From: Bin5 sp965261695
GTDB lineage: Bacteria; Chloroflexota; Anaerolineae; Caldilineales; Caldilineaceae
DNA length: 64,000 bases
NCBI GenBank assembly: GCA_965261695.1
Contig: OZ253474.1
Span: 1,736,001-1,800,000 of the forward strand
Direction: 5' to 3'
This document shows positions 17,101-24,913 of this stretch, piece after piece (position 1 is the stretch's first letter; each line of letters starts with the position of its first letter). A model generated the notes under the pieces. The model was not told the origin of the DNA. It ran no database searches and worked only from the letters and a program-made list of their open reading frames with translations. The translations under genes and the position numbers were made by a program.

Positions 17101-18795
17101 ATGATGCTCTACGCCATCCAGAATTGCGCCGCGGAATGGGCCTACAGTTCGGGCAAGGCTTACAGCGACCCGTTCAATGATGTCGAGTTGGACGTGCTGA
17201 TCACCCGCCCCGACGGCAGCGAACAGGTCGTGCCCGCATTCTGGAGCGGCGACCAGACCTGGCGCGTGCGCTACAGCTCCACGCAGACCGGCGCCCACCG
17301 CTACCGCACCGTCTGCTCGGACATGGGCAACAGCAGCCTGCATGACCAGACCGGCACGCTCGAAGTCACGCCCTATGAAGGCAATAACCCCTTGCTCAAG
17401 CACGGGCCGCTGCGCGTTGCCGGCAGTGGCCGCAGCTTCGAACACGCGGACGGCACACCCTTTTTCTGGCTGGGCGACACCTGGTGGATGGGCTTCTGCA
17501 AACGCCTGGGCTGGCCGGAAGATTTCCAGGAGCTGGCGGCTGACCGCGCGGCCAAGGGCTTCAGCGTGATCCAGATCATCGCCGGACTCTACCCCGACAT
17601 GGAACCGTTCGACGAGCGCGGCGCCAACGAAGCCGGTTTCCCCTGGGACCGCGAGTTCACCCGCATCAACCCCGCCTACTTCGACCACGCCGACCTGCGC
17701 ATCGCCCATCTCGTGCGCTCGGGGCTTCTCCCCTGCATCGTCGGCCTATGGGGCTTTTTCCTTGACTTCGCCGGGCCGGAGGTGGTCAAGAAGCATTGGC
17801 GCTACCTGATCGCCCGCTACGGCGCATACCCCGTCGCCTGGTGTACCGCGGGCGAGGCACTGATGCCGTACTATATCTCCGAGGAGACCTTCGCGTTCCA
17901 ACAGTGGCGCACCGAGGTCCAGCTGGTCACCACCGCCGACATGACCTGGCTGCCGCCGGCAAAGCGCGCCATCTGGTCCGAGATCATGCGCGCGGTGAAG
18001 GCGACCGACCCCTATGGACATCCGCTCACGATCCATCCCAATGGCTTCGGCCACCTGACGCCGGATGATCCGTCGTTACTGGATTACAACATGCTGCACC
18101 CGGCCCATCTCGGATACCAGATAATGACCGACATGGTACACCTCGTCGAGAGTGCGGTGGCCGAGGGGCCTCGCATGCCTGTGCTGGTCGCCGAGGTCAA
18201 CTATGAAGGCGAGATGGAGATGAGCCACCCCGAAACGCAGCGCTTCTTCTTCTGGGCAGCGATCCTCACGGGCGCCGGTGGGCACACCTACGGCGCAATT
18301 GGCATCTGGCAGGTAAACACGCCTGAAAAGCCCTATGGCCCGTCGCCGCACGGGGCATCCTATGGCGACACGCCCTGGAACGAGGCTGCGCAATTACCAG
18401 GCTCGACCCATCTGGGCAACTCCAAGCGCCTGCTGGAGCGCTATCCCTGGTGGGAATTCGAGCCGCATCCAGAGTGGGTGGAACCGCACAACACGGTCGA
18501 AAATCGCATGTTGCCCTACGCGGGCGGCATCCCAGGCAAGGTGCGGATGTTCTATCTGCCGGGTCCGTCGATCCGCTACGTCAACCGCGGCGAGGTAACC
18601 ATTACCGGTCTGGAGGCGGGTGTCCAGTACCGGGGCTTCTACTATGATGTGAAATCAGGCAAAGAACACGAGGCTGTCCCGCTCCAGGGTGATGCGCAGG
18701 GGAATTGCACCATGCCCAGTGCGCCGATCCTCTGGGATTGGGTATTTGTCATGGAGAAAGACGATGAACAAGACGGCTCAACTTCAGGAACATAA
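17101..18795 (+). CDS. GH140-like (DUF4038, apiosidase-like) glycoside hydrolase, copy 3
   Basis: 564 residues with the same layout as copy 2. The first roughly 110 residues are almost identical to copy 2 (MLYAIQNCA, then long identical runs), whereas the barrel and C-terminus are clearly diverged, so the array is mosaic. Candidate catalytic residues are in WCTAGEALMPYY and LVAEVNYEGEMEM, and GHTYGAIGIWQVN is retained. No export signal is visible. Two adjacent ATGs (17101, 17104) follow GGAGAG. Its 3' end overlaps the next gene by 32 bp, consistent with one operon. Confidence 0.82.
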   Translation: MMLYAIQNCAAEWAYSSGKAYSDPFNDVELDVLITRPDGSEQVVPAFWSGDQTWRVRYSSTQTGAHRYRTVCSDMGNSSLHDQTGTLEVTPYEGNNPLLKHGPLRVAGSGRSFEHADGTPFFWLGDTWWMGFCKRLGWPEDFQELAADRAAKGFSVIQIIAGLYPDMEPFDERGANEAGFPWDREFTRINPAYFDHADLRIAHLVRSGLLPCIVGLWGFFLDFAGPEVVKKHWRYLIARYGAYPVAWCTAGEALMPYYISEETFAFQQWRTEVQLVTTADMTWLPPAKRAIWSEIMRAVKATDPYGHPLTIHPNGFGHLTPDDPSLLDYNMLHPAHLGYQIMTDMVHLVESAVAEGPRMPVLVAEVNYEGEMEMSHPETQRFFFWAAILTGAGGHTYGAIGIWQVNTPEKPYGPSPHGASYGDTPWNEAAQLPGSTHLGNSKRLLERYPWWEFEPHPEWVEPHNTVENRMLPYAGGIPGKVRMFYLPGPSIRYVNRGEVTITGLEAGVQYRGFYYDVKSGKEHEAVPLQGDAQGNCTMPSAPILWDWVFVMEKDDEQDGSTSGT

Positions 18796-19669
18796 TGCGC
18801 TGCTCGATAACCCGCAGGCACTGCGCCAGCAGATGGCGAACGATGGATTCTTGTTCTTTCGCGGCCTGCTTCCCGCCGCTGAGATCGCGGCCCTGCGCCG
18901 CCAGATTCTGCAGATCTGCGACAACAACGGCTGGATCGCGCCCGGCACAGAGCTGATGGACGGCATCGCCGATCCTTCCGCAGACGCGATGGAGCCTTTC
19001 TGCGGCGTGGGCGTGCCCCCGGCGGCCTACGGCGATGTGCAGTGTTTGGAGTCCTTTCACCGCCTGGCGCACAATCCGCGCCTGGTCGCGATGCTGGGGC
19101 AACTGTTTGATGAGACCGTGCTCGTCCATGCCCTCAAGATCGCGCGCCTGATGATTCCGGCCAAGGGCAACGCGCCCACGCCGGCGCACCAGGACCACAT
19201 CTTCATCCAAGGCAGCAAGACGGTCTACACCTGCTGGATGCCGCTGGGCGACTGTCCGCGCGAACTGGGCGGGCTGAGCGTGCTGCGCGGCTCGCACAAG
19301 CTGGGCGTCCTGCCGGTACGCGCCGCGGAAGGCGCCGGCGGCCGCCATGTCATCTTCGATAGTGATATCGAGCAGGAGTGGTTCCAGACCGACTTCAACG
19401 TGGGCGACGTGCTCGTCTTCCACAGCCTGACCGTCCACAAGTCGATCCCGAATCTGACAGAAAATCAGATCCGGCTATCGGTCGACTACCGCTATCAGCC
19501 GCCCTCGTTGCCGATCGAAAAGAAATCGATCACGCCCCACTGCGAAGTCCTCCCGTGGGAAGAGATCTACGCCGGTTGGAAATCGAAGGAGCTGCAATAC
19601 TACTGGCAGAACTATGATCTCGACTTTCGGGAACATGACGCCTCGCTGGTGGCAATCCAGGAGGCATGA
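18764..19669 (+). CDS. Phytanoyl-CoA dioxygenase (PhyH) family protein
   Basis: A 301-residue Fe(II)/2-oxoglutarate oxygenase-like protein. The HxD iron motif is in AHQDHIFIQG, the distal His in LTVHKSIPN, and a 2-oxoglutarate-binding Arg is likely in IRLSVDYRY. PhyH members hydroxylate diverse small molecules; the substrate here is unknown. The ATG lies inside the end of the GH140-like copy 3, so it is translated from the same transcript. It is one of five PhyH proteins in the window, and placement in a glycan operon suggests a modified sugar or aglycone as substrate. Confidence 0.85.
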   Translation: MNKTAQLQEHNALLDNPQALRQQMANDGFLFFRGLLPAAEIAALRRQILQICDNNGWIAPGTELMDGIADPSADAMEPFCGVGVPPAAYGDVQCLESFHRLAHNPRLVAMLGQLFDETVLVHALKIARLMIPAKGNAPTPAHQDHIFIQGSKTVYTCWMPLGDCPRELGGLSVLRGSHKLGVLPVRAAEGAGGRHVIFDSDIEQEWFQTDFNVGDVLVFHSLTVHKSIPNLTENQIRLSVDYRYQPPSLPIEKKSITPHCEVLPWEEIYAGWKSKELQYYWQNYDLDFREHDASLVAIQEA

Positions 19670-19690
19670 GGGCAGGGGATAATGGTCAGA

Positions 19691-19720
19691 GGATAGGGGA
19701 TAGGGGATAGGGGATAGGGG
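19691..19720. repeat. Heptamer array (GGATAGG x4)
   Basis: Four exact GGATAGG units followed by GG. It lies about 20 bp after the PhyH stop codon. Confidence 0.75.
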
Positions 19721-19841
19721 TCGTTGACAATTGTCTGTACTGCTGTTCGTCTGTTGCCAAAGGTCCATTCACCTGGAGTCGCCAGCGGGCAAATTATGTG
19801 AAGATGTGCGCGGGATGATTAACGGCGCCGGCGCAGATCGC

Positions 19842-19929
19842 GGTCTTCGTTCACGAGAATCAGGCGAATCGCGGTCCGATTCCGCTCGCAGGCAACCTGC
19901 AGATGTCACCTCTTCGACCAGTTCTTCAA
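19842..19929. repeat. Dispersed 88-bp repeat, copy A
   Basis: Aligns without gaps to 24516-24603; I count 71 of 88 identical positions. Both copies are non-coding and sit upstream of a gene that follows a transcription break. The core contains an inverted-repeat segment (GAATCG...CGATTC). Confidence 0.75.
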
Positions 19930-19973
19930 AGGTTAACGGAAGCTAGTGGCTGACTGTTGATAGGAGTTGAGAA

Positions 19974-20966
19974 ATGCTCAAGATCTACGGCGATGAAGAC
20001 GCCGACCTCGGTGTATTGCAAGGACGTACCGCCGCCATTGTCGGCTATGGCAACCAGGGGCGCGCCCAGGGGCTGAACCTGCGCGACAGCGGCGTCAATG
20101 TCATTGTCGGGGGAATCACCGACGGCAGCTGGAAACGGGCTGAGGCCGACGGATTCCCGGTCTATGCCACAGCCGAAGCAGTTCGGCGGGCCGACATCCT
20201 TTTCATGTTGATCCCGGACGAGGCGCAGCCGGCCGTTTACGAGAGCGACATCGCAGCGCATCTCCGCGCGGGAGACACGCTCGTCTTTGCGCACGGTTAC
20301 AACATCCGCTTCGAGCTGATCCGGCCGCCGGACGATGTGGACGTGATCATGGTGGCGCCGCGCATGATCGGCAAAGTGGTGCGCGACCTGTACGTCGAAG
20401 GCTCCGGCGCCGCGGCCTACGTCGGCGTGCATCAGGATGCGTCAGGCCGGGCCTTGTCGACCGCGCTGGCGATTGCCAAGGGGATCGGCGCGACGCGAAG
20501 AGGCGTCATCGAGCAGTCTTTTGAGGAGGAGACCGATCTCGACCTCCTGCTGGAGCAGACTTTCGACCCGGCGATGAGCCAGGTCCTGTTGCATACCTAC
20601 GAGTTCCTGGTAGAGGCAGGCTTCGCGCCGGAGGTGGTTGCCCTGGAGTTGTACGGCTCGAAGGAGTTGGCCGAGACCGCCGCCGAAATGGCCGATATCG
20701 GCTTCTTCAAGCAGATGACCTTCCACTCGCAGACCAGCCAATACGGCAACCTTTCCCGCTCGGACTGGATCCTGCCGGCCGCGCCCTTCAAGGAAAGGCT
20801 GAACCTGGCGTTGCAGTCGATACGCAACGGCGACTTCGCCCGCGAATGGGCCGAAGAGGAGCGACAGGGCTACCCCGAATTCCGCCGCCTGCGCGAAGAG
20901 GCGCTGCAACATCCGCTCAACGAGGTGGAAGAAAACCTGCGCCGATTGATGGAACAGAATTCTTGA
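19974..20966 (+). CDS. Divergent ketol-acid reductoisomerase-like protein
   Basis: 330 residues with class I KARI layout: a Rossmann domain (IVGYGNQGRAQGLNLRDSG) and the helical knotted domain (LVEAGFAPEVVALELYGSKE; MTFHSQTSQYGNL). KARI makes branched-chain amino-acid precursors. Two core signatures are altered: the usual catalytic Lys segment APKxPG reads APRMIG, and TDL-FG-EQ reads TDLDLLLEQ, adding two residues between the metal-binding Asp and Glu. The His in FAHGYNI is kept. No other ilv or leu genes are nearby; it sits between glycan genes. It is likely a paralogue acting on another 2-keto/hydroxy acid, but this is inference. Confidence 0.75.
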   Translation: MLKIYGDEDADLGVLQGRTAAIVGYGNQGRAQGLNLRDSGVNVIVGGITDGSWKRAEADGFPVYATAEAVRRADILFMLIPDEAQPAVYESDIAAHLRAGDTLVFAHGYNIRFELIRPPDDVDVIMVAPRMIGKVVRDLYVEGSGAAAYVGVHQDASGRALSTALAIAKGIGATRRGVIEQSFEEETDLDLLLEQTFDPAMSQVLLHTYEFLVEAGFAPEVVALELYGSKELAETAAEMADIGFFKQMTFHSQTSQYGNLSRSDWILPAAPFKERLNLALQSIRNGDFAREWAEEERQGYPEFRRLREEALQHPLNEVEENLRRLMEQNS

Positions 20967-21057
20967 GTTTTTCGTTTTTTGGTAACTACGGGCTACACGA
21001 GAAACGCCACATCCAAGAACTGAAAACCTGAAACAAATAGCCAATTGGAGGCATGGT

Positions 21058-22560
21058 ATGTCCGCACCGATCCAGTTGCACCCTGACAACCCGCGCTACT
21101 TCCTCTACGGAGGCAAGCCGCTCGTTCTCATCACTGCCACCGAACATTACGGCGCCGTCATCAATCGCAACTTCGACTACATCGCCTATCTGGACGACGC
21201 GGCCGACAAGCGGCAGACACTCAGCCGCTGCTTTCTACTTTTCCGTGAGCTACAGGTATTCGACCCATCTTCCCAAGTGAAGCCGCTCAACCCCCATTCG
21301 CCCTGCAAGCCGTTGCCCGGCGAGTATGTTTCCCCCTTCCTACGCAGCGGGCCCGGCTTTGCCAGCGACGGCTATCCCAAGTTTGACCTAGACCGGTGGA
21401 ACCCGGAATACTTCGAGCGCCTGCACGGTTTTCTGACTGCCGCGCAGGAACGCGATGTCATCATCGAGCTTACGCTTTTCAGCAGCACCTACAGCGACGC
21501 TGTGTGGGGGCTGAACCCTCTGAACATCCAGAACAACATCAACAGCATCGGCGACATCCCGTGGCAGGACTACATTTCGGGCCGCGATGGCGCGCTGACC
21601 GCGCGTCAGATGGCCTACGTCAGCAAGGTGGTGGTGGAGGTGAACGGGTACGACAACTTCTACTTCGAGGTCTGCAACGAGCCGTTCACAACCCGGGCGG
21701 GCATGACCCCGGAGACCGAATTTGCCACCCAGTCCGAGGTGGACGGCTGGCAGGAGGCGGTGCGGGCGCAGATCCGCACGACGGAGGCCGGGCTGCCCAA
21801 GAAGCATCTCATCTTCCAGGTGCCGGTCGAGAACTGGCGCACCGATACCGCGCTCGAGCAGATTTTGGGTGAGGAGTCGGTTGACGCGGTCAACCTGCAT
21901 GACTATCAACAGCTGACCTACAAGGGCTCGATCCTGGCGCAGCTCTCGCGTTTCATGCAGCGCGACCTGCGGCTGGCGCGCATCCAGCATATGTGGACGG
22001 CTGTACACGACACCGGCAAACCCTTCGTGTTCGACGAGGACAACACCGCCACCAGTTCGCTTGATGAAGAGTCCTGGATCGTGCATCGCAAGCGCGCCTG
22101 GGCCACCGTCTGCAGCGGCGGCCATTACAACATGATCGACTTTTCCGTTCAGGTCGGCGGGCAGGAGGCGGGTACGCCGGCCTCACAGGCGATGATCCGC
22201 AGCTGGATGAAGAACCTGTCGGCGTTTATCCACGCGGTCGATTTTGTCAGCATGGGGCCGGACCCTGATTTGGTCAGCGAGACGCCTTCAAACACGATCG
22301 CCATCGCGTTGAGCCAGCCGGGGCAGGCCTACGTTGTCTACGTGGCCGACCAGCGCGAGGTGGATGACCCGACCCTGGGCCAGCCCTGTCATGGCCGCCT
22401 GGCCTTCATACTGCCCGACGGCAACTACTCAGCCAGCTTGTATTCGCCGGCAGACGGCAGCTACCAGGGACAGACCGTGGACCTTGCGGCCGGCGAATCA
22501 TCAATCGAGTTGGAACCGTTCACACACGACATCGTCGTCCACATTACGGCCAATGGCTAA
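21058..22560 (+). CDS. Putative clan GH-A-type glycoside hydrolase
   Basis: 500 residues. An N-terminal barrel carries FYFEVCNEPF (about residues 201-210), the Asn-Glu-Pro acid/base motif of clan GH-A enzymes. A second acidic segment, KPFVFDEDN (about 320), may carry the nucleophile region. A C-terminal beta-domain of about 100 residues follows. The opening PRYFLYGGKPLVLITATEHYGAV is like DUF4038/cellulase-like families. No signal peptide is visible. It probably hydrolyses a glycoside imported by the nearby ABC system. The exact GH family cannot be named. ATG 21058 has GGAGG upstream. Confidence 0.72.
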   Translation: MSAPIQLHPDNPRYFLYGGKPLVLITATEHYGAVINRNFDYIAYLDDAADKRQTLSRCFLLFRELQVFDPSSQVKPLNPHSPCKPLPGEYVSPFLRSGPGFASDGYPKFDLDRWNPEYFERLHGFLTAAQERDVIIELTLFSSTYSDAVWGLNPLNIQNNINSIGDIPWQDYISGRDGALTARQMAYVSKVVVEVNGYDNFYFEVCNEPFTTRAGMTPETEFATQSEVDGWQEAVRAQIRTTEAGLPKKHLIFQVPVENWRTDTALEQILGEESVDAVNLHDYQQLTYKGSILAQLSRFMQRDLRLARIQHMWTAVHDTGKPFVFDEDNTATSSLDEESWIVHRKRAWATVCSGGHYNMIDFSVQVGGQEAGTPASQAMIRSWMKNLSAFIHAVDFVSMGPDPDLVSETPSNTIAIALSQPGQAYVVYVADQREVDDPTLGQPCHGRLAFILPDGNYSASLYSPADGSYQGQTVDLAAGESSIELEPFTHDIVVHITANG

Positions 22561-22599
22561 TGCCGGCGAAATACCTCTATACGAAGAAGGAGTTGCGAA

Positions 22600-23445
22600 A
22601 TGGAACTCAAACTTTCGTGCCCCGATTTCACCTTTCCGCTGTTGCCCCATGACGATGTACTGCAGTTGATCGCCATGTTGGGCTTTCAGGGCGTTGATAT
22701 CGGCCTGTTTGAAGACCGTTCCCACATCTATCCCAGCCACGTGATGCCGGACCTGGCGGGGTCGGCGCGCGACCTGACGAGCCGGGTCCACGACAAGGGG
22801 CTGGAGATCGCGGACGTCTATTTTCAGGCCTCGGGACCGGGGTTGCTGGACTTGGCGATCAACCATCCTGACGCCGAAGATCGCCGCCATGCGCGCGATC
22901 TTTTCGCACGCGTCGTCGAGTTCACGCTGCGCTGCAACGCGACCCATATCTCGATCGAGCCTGGCCTGCTGTGGGAGGGCGAATCCTACGAGACCTCGCT
23001 GCAGCGGGCGTGCGAGGAGTTGGCCTGGCGCGTGGAGTTGGCGCAGGAGGCGGGCTGTGTGTGCGCGGTGGAGCCGAATGTCGAGTCGGTGGCGCGCACG
23101 CCGGCGCAGACGCACCGTCTGCTGGAGATGACCGCCGGACTGACGCTGACGCTCGACTATTCGCACTTTGCCTACCGGGAGATCAGCGACGACGAGAGTG
23201 AAACGCTGATCCCCCATACCTCCCACTTTCACGTGCGCGGCGGCCATAAGAACCGCTTGCAGTCGAAATTCCAGGACAATGTGATCGACTATGCGCGCGT
23301 GGTACGCGCGTTGCACGACGCCAACTACACAGGCTACATCTGCATCGAGTATATCTGGACCGAGTGGGAGGGCTGCAACGAGGTCGACAACCTGTCGGAG
23401 ACGATCCAGATGCGCGATCTGCTGCGGTCGGTTGACCTGAACTAA
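22600..23445 (+). CDS. Sugar phosphate isomerase/epimerase (TIM barrel, AP endonuclease 2-like)
   Basis: 281 residues with the xylose-isomerase-like TIM-barrel pattern. Visible segments are VDIGLFEDR, ISIEPGLLWEG, AVEPNVESVARTP (metal-binding Glu), TLDYSHF, HFHVRGG and a final ICIEYIW. Such enzymes isomerise or epimerise sugars, keto-sugars or inositol derivatives using a divalent metal. It is last in the 11-23 kb plus-strand series and follows the GH-A-like gene by 39 bp with an AAGGAG ribosome site. The substrate is unknown. Confidence 0.82.
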   Translation: MELKLSCPDFTFPLLPHDDVLQLIAMLGFQGVDIGLFEDRSHIYPSHVMPDLAGSARDLTSRVHDKGLEIADVYFQASGPGLLDLAINHPDAEDRRHARDLFARVVEFTLRCNATHISIEPGLLWEGESYETSLQRACEELAWRVELAQEAGCVCAVEPNVESVARTPAQTHRLLEMTAGLTLTLDYSHFAYREISDDESETLIPHTSHFHVRGGHKNRLQSKFQDNVIDYARVVRALHDANYTGYICIEYIWTEWEGCNEVDNLSETIQMRDLLRSVDLN

Positions 23446-23470
23446 GCCCCTGACCAGATTTCGCGCCGAT

Positions 23471-23492
23471 TCCATCTCCCATAGGGGATGGA
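23471..23492 (+). terminator. Probable terminator after the isomerase gene
   Basis: TCCATCTCC pairs with GGGGATGGA (one G-U) around a CATA loop, followed by TTT. It begins 26 bp after the stop codon of the isomerase gene. Confidence 0.5.
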
Positions 23493-23494
23493 TT

Positions 23495-23507
23495 TGGGTG
23501 CATCCCA
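23495..23507 (-). repeat. TGGGATGCACCCA motif, copy 1 (inverted)
   Basis: TGGGTGCATCCCA, the reverse complement of the copies at 23661 and 24674. The motif is nearly palindromic (TGGG..TGCA..CCCA), like a regulator-binding site. Confidence 0.65.
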
Positions 23508-23660
23508 GGTTAATGTGCTTCAAGTAAAGCCAAGCGGTTGAAGCAGCTGAGGCCAGGTTTGACTGAGCAGAGTCGTGCGGAGCGCCAGCATCGCTAGCGC
23601 GCCCCCTTTGCTCTTCTCAACCCCTTCTCCTCGTCCACCCCCTTTCATCCTCAAGAAAAC

Positions 23661-23673
23661 TGGGATGCACCCA
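23661..23673 (+). repeat. TGGGATGCACCCA motif, copy 2
   Basis: Exact TGGGATGCACCCA followed by TG, in the non-coding region. Copy 3 also continues with TG. Confidence 0.65.
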
Positions 23674-23940
23674 TGCAAGGGAAGCGCGCGTCGGCGCTGA
23701 GCTGTTGGGCTGCGCTCTTTTCGCCCGCGCACCACGATTTACAGCATCGCAGTCACTCTGAGTACTGAAAACGCACAAAACGCACAGAGTGGCGTTCGTT
23801 TAGACACTGTTGAAGTTCCGGTATCGGCGCCTCGCGCGGGTGAATCCAAGAATGGGGGCGAAATTTCGGCTGCGTCCGGGCTTATGGGCCGCTTGCAGGC
23901 GACGTGCGGGGCGCGCAGGTCAGGTGTGCCATGTAAGCAG

Positions 23941-24160
23941 TTACGAGCGTTTGCGAGCGGGTTCGAGCGGGTTCGAGCGCGCTAGGTCGCGTTTCGTCGC
24001 GTTTCGTCGCGTTTCGTCGCGTTTGGTCGCGTTTAGTCGCGTTTAGTCGCGCCAATTTTTTTTTCGTGTTCGGACACGTTCGGGCACGTTTGGGCGTGTT
24101 CTTTCGTCATTTCTCGTCATTTCTCGTCATTCTTCGTCATTCTTCGTCATTCTTCGTCCC
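23941..24160. repeat. 220-bp field of in-phase 10-nt tandem repeats
   Basis: Twenty-two consecutive 10-nt blocks keep one register. There are four like GTTCGAGCGG, seven like GTTTCGTCGC (5th unit imperfect), a two-block T-rich break, three like CGGGCACGTT, then six like TTCTCGTCAT. The TTTCGTC core of the second and fourth families stays at the same position modulo 10 across the interruption. The period is close to one DNA helical turn. Non-coding. Confidence 0.85.
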
Positions 24161-24515
24161 TAAATGGTTTTTTCGGGTATGGCGGGCAACGGGCGGTTGC
24201 GGCACTGGCTGGGCTGGGAGGGCAGCAGCAGGTTGCTGCGCGTGGCTCCCGGGCCGGGCGGCGGATGGGCAAAATGGCATGGCATTCATTTGAAATCGGT
24301 ATACAGTTGCGGCAGGGCCGCGGCTGCGTTCGGTTATGTTCAGCACAATTGTACTACAAAAGCGGGGCGTTTGCAGTTCCTGGGAATTCCAGGGGGCATC
24401 TCGGAATGGGGGAGCGTTTCTGACTTGCTCTGAAGGGCAGGACTGTCAGCAGTTGTCTGAACTGTGGTTCATGCGGTTAACGTGATGGACAAGTCGACGG
24501 CAGCGGCGCAGGCGG

Positions 24516-24603
24516 GGTCTTCGTTGACGAGAATCGGGCGAACCGCGGTTCGATTCTGGCCAGAGACAGCCTGCATCCGTCACCTCTGGGAGCAGTTCTT
24601 CAA
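24516..24603. repeat. Dispersed 88-bp repeat, copy B
   Basis: Ungapped match to 19842-19929 (71 of 88 by my count). This copy contains a perfect 14-bp palindrome, CGAACCGCGGTTCG, inside a longer imperfect inverted repeat (AGAATCG...CGATTCT). Confidence 0.75.
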
Positions 24604-24673
24604 CAGGCGCGGGAGCCGAAACCGGCTGCGGGCGAGAGGCCCGCGATCCCAGGGGGCACGTTCCCCAAAAATT

Positions 24674-24686
24674 GGGGATGCACCCA
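24674..24686 (+). repeat. GATGCACCCA motif, copy 3, next to a promoter
   Basis: GGGGATGCACCCA, one base different from copies 1 and 2, ends 14 bp before the -35 of the promoter at 24701. Confidence 0.65.
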
Positions 24687-24700
24687 TGGATTTTCCGCGT

Positions 24701-24729
24701 TTGCTCCTCCTCCAGCCGTCATATACAAT
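24701..24729 (+). promoter_or_regulatory. Probable promoter of the second sugar ABC cassette
   Basis: TTGCTC (24701-24706), a 17-nt spacer and TACAAT (24724-24729). It lies 185 bp before the binding-protein ATG and just downstream of a repeated palindrome-like motif. Confidence 0.45.
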
Positions 24730-24913
24730 AGAGGGCACAGATTTCAAAAAAATAGAATTTTTCTAATTCGATTGCCGCCAAGGTCCAGCAGATGGAGTCG
24801 ACGGCAATCGAGGCCGCCGAGGGTGAGAGGTATTTCCGTTTTTCCACGATTGCGAAGCGGGCCGAAATCCTATTGGACAACAGATTCTTTCACAGGCAAG
24901 GGAGGAGGAGATC

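Larger units (their letters stand above)
19670..19973. other. Intergenic region (304 bp) with heptamer array and dispersed repeat
   Basis: Holds four GGATAGG units (19691-19718) just after the PhyH gene and one copy of an 88-bp dispersed repeat (19842-19929), ending 44 bp before the next start. A TTGACA at 19724 has no -10 partner at the right distance. No gene seen. Confidence 0.7.
23446..24913. other. Large non-coding region (1.47 kb), repeat-rich
   Basis: No convincing gene is found on either strand. It holds a terminator-like hairpin, three copies of a TGGGATGCACCCA motif, a 220-bp field of 10-nt repeats kept in one phase, one copy of the 88-bp dispersed repeat and a promoter for the next ABC cassette. 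Short open frames here are low-complexity and unlike the codon use of the neighbours. Confidence 0.75.

Noticed and set aside
19724..19752. Promoter starting with TTGACA at 19724
   Set aside because: No -10-like hexamer lies 16-18 bp downstream.
23810..24293. Two open frames across the 10-nt repeat field
   Set aside because: They encode low-complexity Arg/Phe/Ser-rich peptides created by the repeats, with no ribosome sites or family resemblance.
24525..24560. tRNA T-arm-like sequence (GGTTCGATTC)
   Set aside because: No acceptor, D or anticodon arms can be built around it; it is part of the inverted repeat in the dispersed 88-bp element.
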